A DNA stretch of 64,000 bases from Thiothrix sp. (lineage in GTDB: Bacteria > Pseudomonadota > Gammaproteobacteria > Thiotrichales > Thiotrichaceae), in the NCBI GenBank assembly GCA_008015155.1, contig SSFA01000017.1, forward strand, positions 62,001 to 126,000, written 5' to 3'. Positions 57,044 through 64,000 of this stretch are shown piece by piece. The notes under the pieces were generated by a model. The model was not told the DNA's origin. It searched no databases and saw only the letters and a program-made list of their open reading frames with translations. How positions within the stretch are numbered: position 1 is the first letter of the stretch; each line of letters opens with the position of its first letter. The position numbers and the translations under genes were made by a program.

Positions 57044-60000
57044 CTAAGGTGTATTAATAATTTCGTGCCAAGAGGTACGACCTGCTGAGGCGGCTGGGCC
57101 TTGCGTCAAAATCGAAGTGATTGTTCCATTATCTTGAACCACTTGCATGACATTCCCAATGAAAATAGGGCTATTAGGGCTACTATCGAAACCAACTCCA
57201 GAAACATAAGTAGACTCACCATTCAAGGTAGCATTATCATCCTCATCGAATTCTTGATCGCCGTTTACGTCAAAGAAAACTCGGTCTAAGCGACCACCCG
57301 TAAAAGGGTTAAGAGCAATAACAAAACCACGCCCGGTCGGTTGGCAAATATCGGTGGAGTCTGGAATCCGCACTGTCCCAATTAATGCATCACCTTGGAA
57401 AATATTGGGTACTACCATACGTTCGTAATTAGTGGGTAATTGGAAATACCAACCTGATTTATTGATTAACTCCTCTTCAGTTCCTACATCACTCAAGCGC
57501 ACACTCATGACGCCATTCGTAGCTGGAAAATTCATGGAGCGTTGAATTAAATTATCTTTAGTAATGAGGTTATCATCGGTTATTTTAAGACCATACCAAC
57601 CTTGGGCGGTAGTATCATCTAAATCATCCTGAGAAAGATAACGACCTGTCCCAAAGAACAGCCAGAATTCACCAGTCTCAGGGTGCATACCGGCTAATAA
57701 TGAACTGGTAATAGGTTGAACTTGGTCATTTGAGTTGCGAGCAGTAAACAGTTTAACAGGACTAGTACTTGTGCTGGGTACAAATTTCCATACATTGCCT
57801 TTTAAGTCACCTGCGTAAAAACGGTCACTGATACCATTTGAATAAGTACTCCAAGCAGTAACACCCGCTAAACCGTTGTCATTGCCTTCGCCAGTATCAA
57901 GAACCGTAGGATTACCAGTGGCTAGATCAATCATGATCATTTGTGCTTTATCACCAGTACTATTGGGGCCATTACCTAGTACGACTTGCCACTGCCCATC
58001 AGAAGTTTGTGCAATCACTGGCTTGCTCAGATTATTACCTAAAGCAGGGATATGTGTAGCATCTTTTTCCCACAAGAAACCAACATTATTGGGATCAGTG
58101 ACATCAAGAGCAAATACACCTCTGCCACCTGCCCCTAAGGTGCCGACCAAAACGGTTTTCCAACTGCCGCTGACATAAGCATCTGCTACTGTTAGTTCAC
58201 CATCCACATAGTATTGGTGTTGATAATCAGGATCAGCGAGCTTCTTTAAACCATTCATGATCACGCTATTAGGGACAAAAGCGTAAAGCTCTGCCCCGGT
58301 GTTAGCATTAAAGCTATGGATCATTCCATCATTCGCGCCTACATACAGGACGGGTATCCTCGTACTGTTGGTGTTAGCAAACGCAGAATATTGCGAGGCT
58401 CCAGAAAAGGATTTGTTGACATATAAAGTTGGGCTGGGACGACTCACCAAGACAGGCTGCGAGTGCACGATATCACCTAGTGAAGTAATAAAGCGGTCTC
58501 TGAAGCTCCCACCATTGCGTTGTTCATTCGCAGCACTACCACGTAAATATTGCACTAAATCGTTAGATACCAAAGCAGTTCTTTGCGCACTATCTAGGTT
58601 GGCCCAATCAAACGATTTATAGCCGGTACTAGTTTTGGTATAGATTTTGCGACTAGCCCAAGTGGTGGCAGTTACTAGGTCTTTAGTTGACCAATCAGGC
58701 GTGGTATTCAAATGGCCAGTTTGGGTATTGACGGTATAGGACTTTAATTCACCATGCCAGCTTTTATTATAGAAGACGGATTGGAAGACCTTGCTACCTG
58801 TCACCATTTTAGTGGAGTTAGAGGCTAAGCCAGAACCAGAACCGCTAACACGTGCGATAATTCGTGCAAAAACCTGCTGAATACTACTCACAATCTTGTC
58901 CGATTCACCAGCGACGAAATAATTGTCAGGCCGCAAGAAAGCGGGGGCAGAGGAGTTAAAGTTAGCCGGATTTAAATTATCGGCATTAGTATGCCACCAG
59001 CCTTCAGGTAAAGGGCTATTGTAGGTTAGCGGATTGAAGTCTTCTGGAACACGAAAGCCGCCATATTTAGCTGCTAAAGCATATTGATTTCTAGCCATAC
59101 CCTCTAAAGTTTGTGCTTCTAATACATCCACCCAAAAGGTCGCAGCAGTTTGCTTACCAGGCCAATCTGGACGTAGATCATAGGTATTTGCATACCAGGC
59201 CATGCCTGCAATATAAGCTGCGTTATAGCGGCCAGTATAATCATTGGTATTACCAATATTACCCAATCCCTGTAAAGCCGCTATTTTATTAGTTAATGTA
59301 ATAACATTAATATCATCACTAGCCACTACACTAGGCATGGTTGGTTCCTCAGTGCGATAAGTACTGTTACCGGGTAAGTTCTTATCACGATGAGTATTAG
59401 CGTCACCAATCCCTAAAAAAGCACTCGCTTGACAAGCTGCTTCATAAGGATCTGTCCAATTAGTTAATACGGGGAAACCATCAGCGTAAGTATAGCGATC
59501 AGCACTCGATAAGCCATTCATAGAGGAATAACTTGGAACATCACCTTTGTTTCTCAAATAGCGTAAAGCGGCATAAAACATTTCACTCACAGGATCATAG
59601 CTTTTATGAGACTTTGACGTCATTTGGCCGAATTTATTAATATAGTTAATAACACCACTATTGACGATAGCGTTACTACCTGTAAGTCCATAGAAGGAAT
59701 TAGTGGCTGCTGCATCATCACTGCTGGGGTTAGTGATCAGTACTCCTGTTGTCGCGCTCCATTCTTTTTCTGGATTATCTACTTTGATTTCATCATTAGT
59801 TAAGTTTGCTTTATAAGGGCCTACGGATTTTTGTTTGGCTCTTAATACAGCTCCATCACGCGCGACGACACTATCATTCAAATAACCAAAAGCACTATAT
59901 CTTAAGCGATTAGAGTATTCTTGAATAACGCCTTCCGGCTTGTAATTAGATCCATATTCTTGGCAATTCGATTCTAAATAATTAGGTACACAGACCTTGA

Positions 60001-60733
60001 CCCTAATGCTGACTTCATAAGTTTTATCCAATTGAATATCATTACTGGGGTTATAAGCAGTATTAGTGCCGCTATCATTATTGAAAACAATTCGCATTTT
60101 ATTACCGTAGCCGGCAATACTGGTCATGATATTAGTCGTATCTACCCATTTCCCTGAGGTGTTTTTAACTTGTTCAAAAGGCGTAATAGTTTTAATTAAG
60201 TTATTGGTAGCTACCGAACGATCTGGATAAATACTCGTGCCGCCTTGACCATCATGTCGTGCCTTCTCAAGCCAAGTTTCATTAGTAGTATCTTTGACTC
60301 GATAGCCACCCGTTAAAGCAGAGCGAAAGGAGTCAATAGTTTGAGTGGCTGCCCAGTTAAGATAGTTGCCACTCCACTCCTTGTTTGCACCATTACAACT
60401 GTGATTATTGGCCCAGTTGACGGGTTCGAAGTAGCGATCAGGTTCATTACTAGAGTATTTATACTTATAACATTTTTTATCATCAAAATAGCCGCCATAA
60501 TCTTTAGTGTGATTATAGCTACCTAAATTAGCTACGCTATTGATGGTCGGCCATTCTACTGAAGGTACCAATACTAGATTGTCAGCTGCTCCCCCAGAGG
60601 TGATTAAGGGGAATTGTGAGATGGGTACTCCTGCATGCGCATAATTAAACAGGAATAAACTCACTCCGCACACATGTAAAACCCTTTTTCTGGGAATGGA
60701 AGCTTTTATTCTTTTGTAAGATAAGTTTTTCAT
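57044..60733 (-). CDS. pilY1: PilY1, pilus-tip adhesin and biogenesis factor
   Basis: 1229 residues. A signal peptide ([12 protein letters not shown]) is followed by a large N-terminal region rich in Asn, Tyr and Thr and, from about 690 to 1130, the PilY1 beta-propeller with [16 protein letters not shown] and [20 protein letters not shown]. Near residue 1150, [12 protein letters not shown] is a calcium-binding loop of the EF-hand-like type seen in PilY1. I see no von Willebrand A metal site (DxSxS), unlike P. aeruginosa PilY1. It promotes pilus extension and adhesion. Confidence 0.94.
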   Translation of the reverse strand: MKNLSYKRIKASIPRKRVLHVCGVSLFLFNYAHAGVPISQFPLITSGGAADNLVLVPSVEWPTINSVANLGSYNHTKDYGGYFDDKKCYKYKYSSNEPDRYFEPVNWANNHSCNGANKEWSGNYLNWAATQTIDSFRSALTGGYRVKDTTNETWLEKARHDGQGGTSIYPDRSVATNNLIKTITPFEQVKNTSGKWVDTTNIMTSIAGYGNKMRIVFNNDSGTNTAYNPSNDIQLDKTYEVSIRVKVCVPNYLESNCQEYGSNYKPEGVIQEYSNRLRYSAFGYLNDSVVARDGAVLRAKQKSVGPYKANLTNDEIKVDNPEKEWSATTGVLITNPSSDDAAATNSFYGLTGSNAIVNSGVINYINKFGQMTSKSHKSYDPVSEMFYAALRYLRNKGDVPSYSSMNGLSSADRYTYADGFPVLTNWTDPYEAACQASAFLGIGDANTHRDKNLPGNSTYRTEEPTMPSVVASDDINVITLTNKIAALQGLGNIGNTNDYTGRYNAAYIAGMAWYANTYDLRPDWPGKQTAATFWVDVLEAQTLEGMARNQYALAAKYGGFRVPEDFNPLTYNSPLPEGWWHTNADNLNPANFNSSAPAFLRPDNYFVAGESDKIVSSIQQVFARIIARVSGSGSGLASNSTKMVTGSKVFQSVFYNKSWHGELKSYTVNTQTGHLNTTPDWSTKDLVTATTWASRKIYTKTSTGYKSFDWANLDSAQRTALVSNDLVQYLRGSAANEQRNGGSFRDRFITSLGDIVHSQPVLVSRPSPTLYVNKSFSGASQYSAFANTNSTRIPVLYVGANDGMIHSFNANTGAELYAFVPNSVIMNGLKKLADPDYQHQYYVDGELTVADAYVSGSWKTVLVGTLGAGGRGVFALDVTDPNNVGFLWEKDATHIPALGNNLSKPVIAQTSDGQWQVVLGNGPNSTGDKAQMIMIDLATGNPTVLDTGEGNDNGLAGVTAWSTYSNGISDRFYAGDLKGNVWKFVPSTSTSPVKLFTARNSNDQVQPITSSLLAGMHPETGEFWLFFGTGRYLSQDDLDDTTAQGWYGLKITDDNLITKDNLIQRSMNFPATNGVMSVRLSDVGTEEELINKSGWYFQLPTNYERMVVPNIFQGDALIGTVRIPDSTDICQPTGRGFVIALNPFTGGRLDRVFFDVNGDQEFDEDDNATLNGESTYVSGVGFDSSPNSPIFIGNVMQVVQDNGTITSILTQGPAASAGRTSWHEIINTP

Positions 60734-60742
60734 ATGAGTGCT

Positions 60743-61294
60743 CTACATGCTTCTTTTAATCGTTGTTTGTAAAACCACTACTGCTCGTTCCTGAGCACTA
60801 CCCGGGTTACTACTGCGGGCGGTAATCCGATAATATTGCTCGTCGAATACACCAGGATTGACACCATATTGAACATTATTTGCACTATTCATTTGTCCAT
60901 AGGCTAAACCTGTTTCACCGCGCCCCATTAATTGAATATTGTATTGGGGGATGCCTAAGCGTTGACTGATATTGACACCAGAGGTAGCGGTTACATTGGT
61001 CCAACCCGCATTGTCATTTTGGAAAGTATTAGCAGGGACTGACTTACAAACTACAATGGAGGTCGGTGAGCAGTCTTGCGTTCCTAAAGGCTCAGGGTTG
61101 GCTAAAATAACATTTTGAGCCGTCTGTAAAGCGGCTTCTGCTGACTGAAAGGCTAAGCCTCGATCATATAAATTTGAGGCCATATGCTCTTGCAGACTAA
61201 CACCACGTATACTGCTCAAGGCTAATACAGTCATGATCAGCAAAAAAACAACTGAAACCAAAAGGGTGGCACCACGCTGCAATTGGCGATTCAT
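60743..61294 (-). CDS. pilX: Minor pilin PilX
   Basis: 183 residues. The N-terminus QRGATLLVSVVFLLIMTVLA with SIRGVSLQEHMASNLYDRGLAFQSAEAAL is the PilX signature. It begins with a leader lacking the usual Glu5 before the hydrophobic helix, as in PilX families. It overlaps pilW by one base. Confidence 0.92.
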   Translation of the reverse strand: MNRQLQRGATLLVSVVFLLIMTVLALSSIRGVSLQEHMASNLYDRGLAFQSAEAALQTAQNVILANPEPLGTQDCSPTSIVVCKSVPANTFQNDNAGWTNVTATSGVNISQRLGIPQYNIQLMGRGETGLAYGQMNSANNVQYGVNPGVFDEQYYRITARSSNPGSAQERAVVVLQTTIKRSM

Positions 61295-62295
61295 TAGATA
61301 CGATTCCTTAGCGCTATGGTTTGAGTAAAGCTACGTTGTAAACGCCCCTCATTAATACTGCTGTCACTCGAAACATTGGCTTCAGCTGAGACAAGTGTCA
61401 TCTGTAAACTTAGGGCATCAACCGTGTTCCAAGCATTAGCTGCTCCAATCGCTGCAGCAGTATCCCAAGCGTCGTTGTTGCGACGATGATAACTAATCTG
61501 TAGATCGCTCACGCCAGCGACGATTTCTTCAGTGACTACTGCACCAGCTGCACCAATCCGCGTGCGATAGAGGGAGCGCCCTCCATCTTCAGGTCGTCCA
61601 TTGTTGCCAACATACCAAATCGAGCTCATAAAACGACTCATATTGGCATTGGGGTTGTAAGTTACGAAAGCAGGTGTGGGTGGACAACGTCCAGGTAGAC
61701 CTAAGCCAATTTGACAGTTACCTGGCGTTAAACTGCCGCCTACCACATAATTGACTGTATTGGCTGTGGCTGCTGAAGCCTGAAAGATCGTGGCTTGTTG
61801 AAAGTCACAAGCCATTAAAATATCGCCTGCTGCAAAAGTGGTACTGGTATCAGGGAAGAGAGTGAAGCTGGGTGTGCCTAAAGTGGTATGTAATTGTACA
61901 GAGCGATCAATACCCTGTACCCCTTGAACCAAAATAGCACTGGTACCTGCGATACGTTGGCCGGTGTCAGTTCCTGTAATAACGGGTGCGATTGCAGTAT
62001 CCCCATCAACACCACGTAGGCCTACCCATTCTAATAGATTGCCATTAGCGGCTGAGGCCTTTAAGACATTCGCTACTTTATTTTGATTGCCGCAGGGTGT
62101 GAAGCCTGTGTGTCGCAAGTCACGCGACAAAATCTCAAAAGCCATGCGCATGCTTTCTTGAATTTGGAAAATGCCCTGATTACTTTGAAAAGTTTGGCGA
62201 TTTGACAGGAAAAGATTAATCACACCAGCCATAATGAAAAGGCCAATCACCATCCCAATCATTAGTTCAATCAAGTTAAAGCCGCGTTGTTTCAT
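61294..62295 (-). CDS. pilW: Minor pilin PilW
   Basis: 333 residues. Leader KQRGFNLIELMIGMVIGLFI with the Gly-Phe cleavage site, followed by the PilW-type GIFQIQESMRMAFEILSRDLRHTGF segment. It primes pilus assembly with PilV, PilX and FimT. It overlaps pilV by four bases. Confidence 0.93.
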   Translation of the reverse strand: MKQRGFNLIELMIGMVIGLFIMAGVINLFLSNRQTFQSNQGIFQIQESMRMAFEILSRDLRHTGFTPCGNQNKVANVLKASAANGNLLEWVGLRGVDGDTAIAPVITGTDTGQRIAGTSAILVQGVQGIDRSVQLHTTLGTPSFTLFPDTSTTFAAGDILMACDFQQATIFQASAATANTVNYVVGGSLTPGNCQIGLGLPGRCPPTPAFVTYNPNANMSRFMSSIWYVGNNGRPEDGGRSLYRTRIGAAGAVVTEEIVAGVSDLQISYHRRNNDAWDTAAAIGAANAWNTVDALSLQMTLVSAEANVSSDSSINEGRLQRSFTQTIALRNRI

Positions 62296-62735
62296 GGCTG
62301 CATCTCGATACGAACTTGTTGGGTAGCAGAGCCTTCAGTGGCGCGACTATTATTCCATTGCACTACGATAGTACAAGTTGCTGATACACAATTAATCGAG
62401 CCTTTTGCATCTGTGCCTAGCAAGTTACTAATACTGGTACGCCATTGTTTAACTGAGTTATTTACAAAATGCGGATCATTGGGAACATTGTCATCCATAG
62501 CAAAATTGAAAGCGCCAGCTAAGGCCTTAGTGCGTGAAATAGTCAGGATGTCAGCCATACTTTGGGCTTGAATAACCGCAATACTATGCTCTAAAGCACT
62601 CACATTGTTTCTTATGGAACGTACTTGCATCGAAGCTATACCTGTTAGACCCACAGCTAGAATCACCACAGACACTAAGACCTCAATAAGGCCAGCACCT
62701 CTTTGCTTTCTTAGTGTTGTTATTTTCATGAGCAA
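62292..62735 (-). CDS. pilV: Minor pilin PilV
   Basis: 147 residues. Leader RKQRGAGLIEVLVSVVILAVG with the class III cleavage site and Glu5, then the PilV-type GIASMQVRSIRNN. It overlaps pilW by four bases and fimT by ten. Confidence 0.92.
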   Translation of the reverse strand: MLMKITTLRKQRGAGLIEVLVSVVILAVGLTGIASMQVRSIRNNVSALEHSIAVIQAQSMADILTISRTKALAGAFNFAMDDNVPNDPHFVNNSVKQWRTSISNLLGTDAKGSINCVSATCTIVVQWNNSRATEGSATQQVRIEMQP

Positions 62736-63304
62736 CTAACTCCGGAGTCTTCACCTTCGTCTTCGTCGTCCTCATGATGATCCTGTTGTGGATCGCTCAC
62801 ATGAGTACGGCTGCCTGAACTTAAATTGACGCAACGGATTTTTGAACCAGCTTTCAACTGAATGAAAGCCGAGCCTAATAATTGTTGATTGTTGTAAGCT
62901 AAACCATCTGCTCCAAAAGTCAGGCTTTGGAAGTTAGTGGTTTGGGTCAAACCGCCGGAGCTTCTAATTAAACCGCGATTGACCACCGTCGTATTGGCCA
63001 TTAATAACCAATACTTCCAAACTCCACCACTTGTGGCGCAACCGGTTGAGGACTCAGTTTCTGCACGACAAAAACGAATCGGCGTATTGCGACGAATAGC
63101 TTCTGAACGCGCTTGGGTGAGTGCATTGACTAGCTCATTCGCTTGACTAGTAACAGCGTATTGCTGATAAGTGTTAACCAGGCTAGGTGCTGCCACACTC
63201 ATTAAAATGCTTGAAATAGCGACAACGATCATAAGCTCGATCATTGAAAATCCGCTGCTTGATTTACAGATCTTCACTGTTTTACATCCGGGTTTGTTCC
63301 ACAT
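62726..63304 (-). CDS. fimT: Minor pilin FimT/GspH with acidic tail
   Basis: 192 residues from ATG 63304; the frame extends to 63361 without a better ribosome site, so the start is moderate. Leader SSSGFSMIELMIVVAISSIL with the cleavage site and Glu5, then ANELVNALTQARSEAIRRN, the GspH/FimT core. The C-terminus runs DPQQDHHEDDEDEGEDSG, an unusual acidic and His-containing tail that could bind metals. First gene of the minor pilin operon. Confidence 0.88.
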   Translation of the reverse strand: MWNKPGCKTVKICKSSSGFSMIELMIVVAISSILMSVAAPSLVNTYQQYAVTSQANELVNALTQARSEAIRRNTPIRFCRAETESSTGCATSGGVWKYWLLMANTTVVNRGLIRSSGGLTQTTNFQSLTFGADGLAYNNQQLLGSAFIQLKAGSKIRCVNLSSGSRTHVSDPQQDHHEDDEDEGEDSGVSCS

Positions 63305-63429
63305 GCTAATGGTTATTTTTTTATATAAATTAATTTTATAGACGCTTATCAGGCAAATCAAGCATCCTATTCCCGAACGGTTGCAGATTAAATAAACATG
63401 ATGATGCTGAGCAAGTGCTTAATGAGCGA

Positions 63430-63454
63430 CAAGAGCCGTAGAAATTGGCTCTTG
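63430..63454. terminator. Hairpin between acyl-CoA dehydrogenase and pilin operons
   Basis: CAAGAGCC (63430-63437) and GGCTCTTG (63447-63454) pair perfectly over eight bases around a nine-base loop. It lies 29 bases after the acyl-CoA dehydrogenase stop on the minus strand; no T-run follows, so termination may be weak. Confidence 0.5.
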
Positions 63455-63482
63455 TATATGATTTACATAAAGATATTTTTAT

Positions 63483-64000
63483 TTAAGTTTGATTAAAATC
63501 GAAGCGTGCCAAACTAGTTCCGGCATTATTCACCGTTTCAGCATAAGCAGCTATTTGCACCCCGAAGGTGTGGAAATAGAAATGAGTCAGCTCTATTAAG
63601 TTTTGTGAATAAATTGGATCAATAGCTGCGTCGGCTTTTTTCTCTTCGGCTACTAGAGCTAAACGGGCTAATTGCCAAGCACCACAAGCTGTACCTAACA
63701 GATATAGGAAAGGGGTTGCAGCGGCTAAAACTTGCGCTTGCTGGTTTTTATCTTGCGCCAAAATCCAATCACTTGCTTTTTGTAGTGTGCCTAACATAGT
63801 TTGGAAATGGATGGCTAAATTATTTAATGCAGCTGATTGAGCCAGCATTTGCTGAGTGTGCTGCATATCAGCCATCAACTCATATAAAGTAGCACCTTGT
63901 TCCCGCAAAATTTTGCGGCCAATTAAATCATTGGCTTGAATACCGGTGGTACCTTCATAGATCGTAATAATACGAGCATCACGGAAATATTGTGCGATTC
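63483..64000 (-). CDS. Acyl-CoA dehydrogenase, 5' end outside the window
   Basis: The last 172 residues are present. The segment DARIITIYEGTTGIQANDLI with GRKILREQG is diagnostic of the extended (about 600-residue) acyl-CoA dehydrogenases, whose C-terminal helical domain follows here. FAD-dependent oxidation of acyl-CoA in beta-oxidation; the substrate is not readable from this part. Confidence 0.88.
   Translation of the reverse strand, partial: IAQYFRDARIITIYEGTTGIQANDLIGRKILREQGATLYELMADMQHTQQMLAQSAALNNLAIHFQTMLGTLQKASDWILAQDKNQQAQVLAAATPFLYLLGTACGAWQLARLALVAEEKKADAAIDPIYSQNLIELTHFYFHTFGVQIAAYAETVNNAGTSLARFDFNQT

Noticed and set aside
60313..60526. Hydrophobic frames on both strands within pilY1
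   Set aside because: They overlap pilY1 in other frames, have no ribosome site and match no family.

Overview
The window comes from the chromosome of a Gram-negative proteobacterium. It carries a Kdo transferase for lipopolysaccharide and a type IV minor-pilin operon with pilY1 and pilE. Base composition is moderate and AT-leaning, and the intergenic regions are AT-rich. The gene set (FimT-PilV-PilW-PilX-PilY1-PilE order, a predicted PPi-type phosphofructokinase, BPSS1780-type membrane protein) suggests a gammaproteobacterium, perhaps near the Thiotrichales. That placement is an inference, because the window has no rRNA or tRNA gene.

Layout. 1-3.3 kb: minus-strand glycan cluster (GT4, GT25, an unknown protein and a GT8-like transferase). 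3.5-9.3 kb: housekeeping genes (BPSS1780-type protein, waaA, a cytochrome c/ferredoxin pair, DUF2157 with GDYXXLXY, PPi-type PFK). 9.3-11.6 kb: accessory island with a full attC-like integron recombination site, a 34-codon peptide gene with a consensus ribosome site, brnTA, a broken Phd antitoxin and vapBC copy 1. 11.6-18.4 kb: LysR/GST pair, a rhodanese lipoprotein and a four-gene polyamine-type ABC transporter. 18.6-21.1 kb: NAD salvage (nadV, nadM-Nudix). 21.2-22.35 kb: two RNA-like intergenic regions, one a sigma-54-driven A-rich RNA resembling CrcZ.

24.4-56.5 kb is dominated by aerobic benzoate degradation through the box pathway. A nine-gene minus-strand operon encodes a DUF4863 protein, boxD, bclA, a hydrolase and a Liv-type ABC transporter. 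Divergent boxR is followed by boxC and boxB. About 10 kb of unrelated DNA then separates boxB from boxA: a boxB 3' remnant with a copied terminator, vapBC copy 2, an unknown Zn-ribbon protein, two Uma2 genes, an acetyltransferase, an ACT protein and an AttEFGH-like exporter. After boxA come a beta-oxidation operon ending in a 3-oxoadipyl-CoA thiolase, and a TRAP transporter. BclA makes benzoyl-CoA, BoxAB epoxidises it, BoxC opens the ring, BoxD oxidises the semialdehyde, and beta-oxidation plus thiolase yield succinyl-CoA and acetyl-CoA. Exact TGCA-N6-TGCA sites lie on the promoters of boxC, boxA and the TRAP genes, and degenerate ones lie in the boxR divergent region. This points to one BoxR regulon that spans the interruption.

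56.6-64 kb: minor pilin/PilY1 operon and the 3' end of an acyl-CoA dehydrogenase gene that leaves the window.

Most interesting leads: the sigma-54 RNA with its upstream palindrome, the TGCA-N6-TGCA regulon, the interrupted box cluster with its duplicated boxB tail, the paired vapBC copies with conserved operators, the attC-like site and its related repeats, and a probable CTG start codon at 1036.
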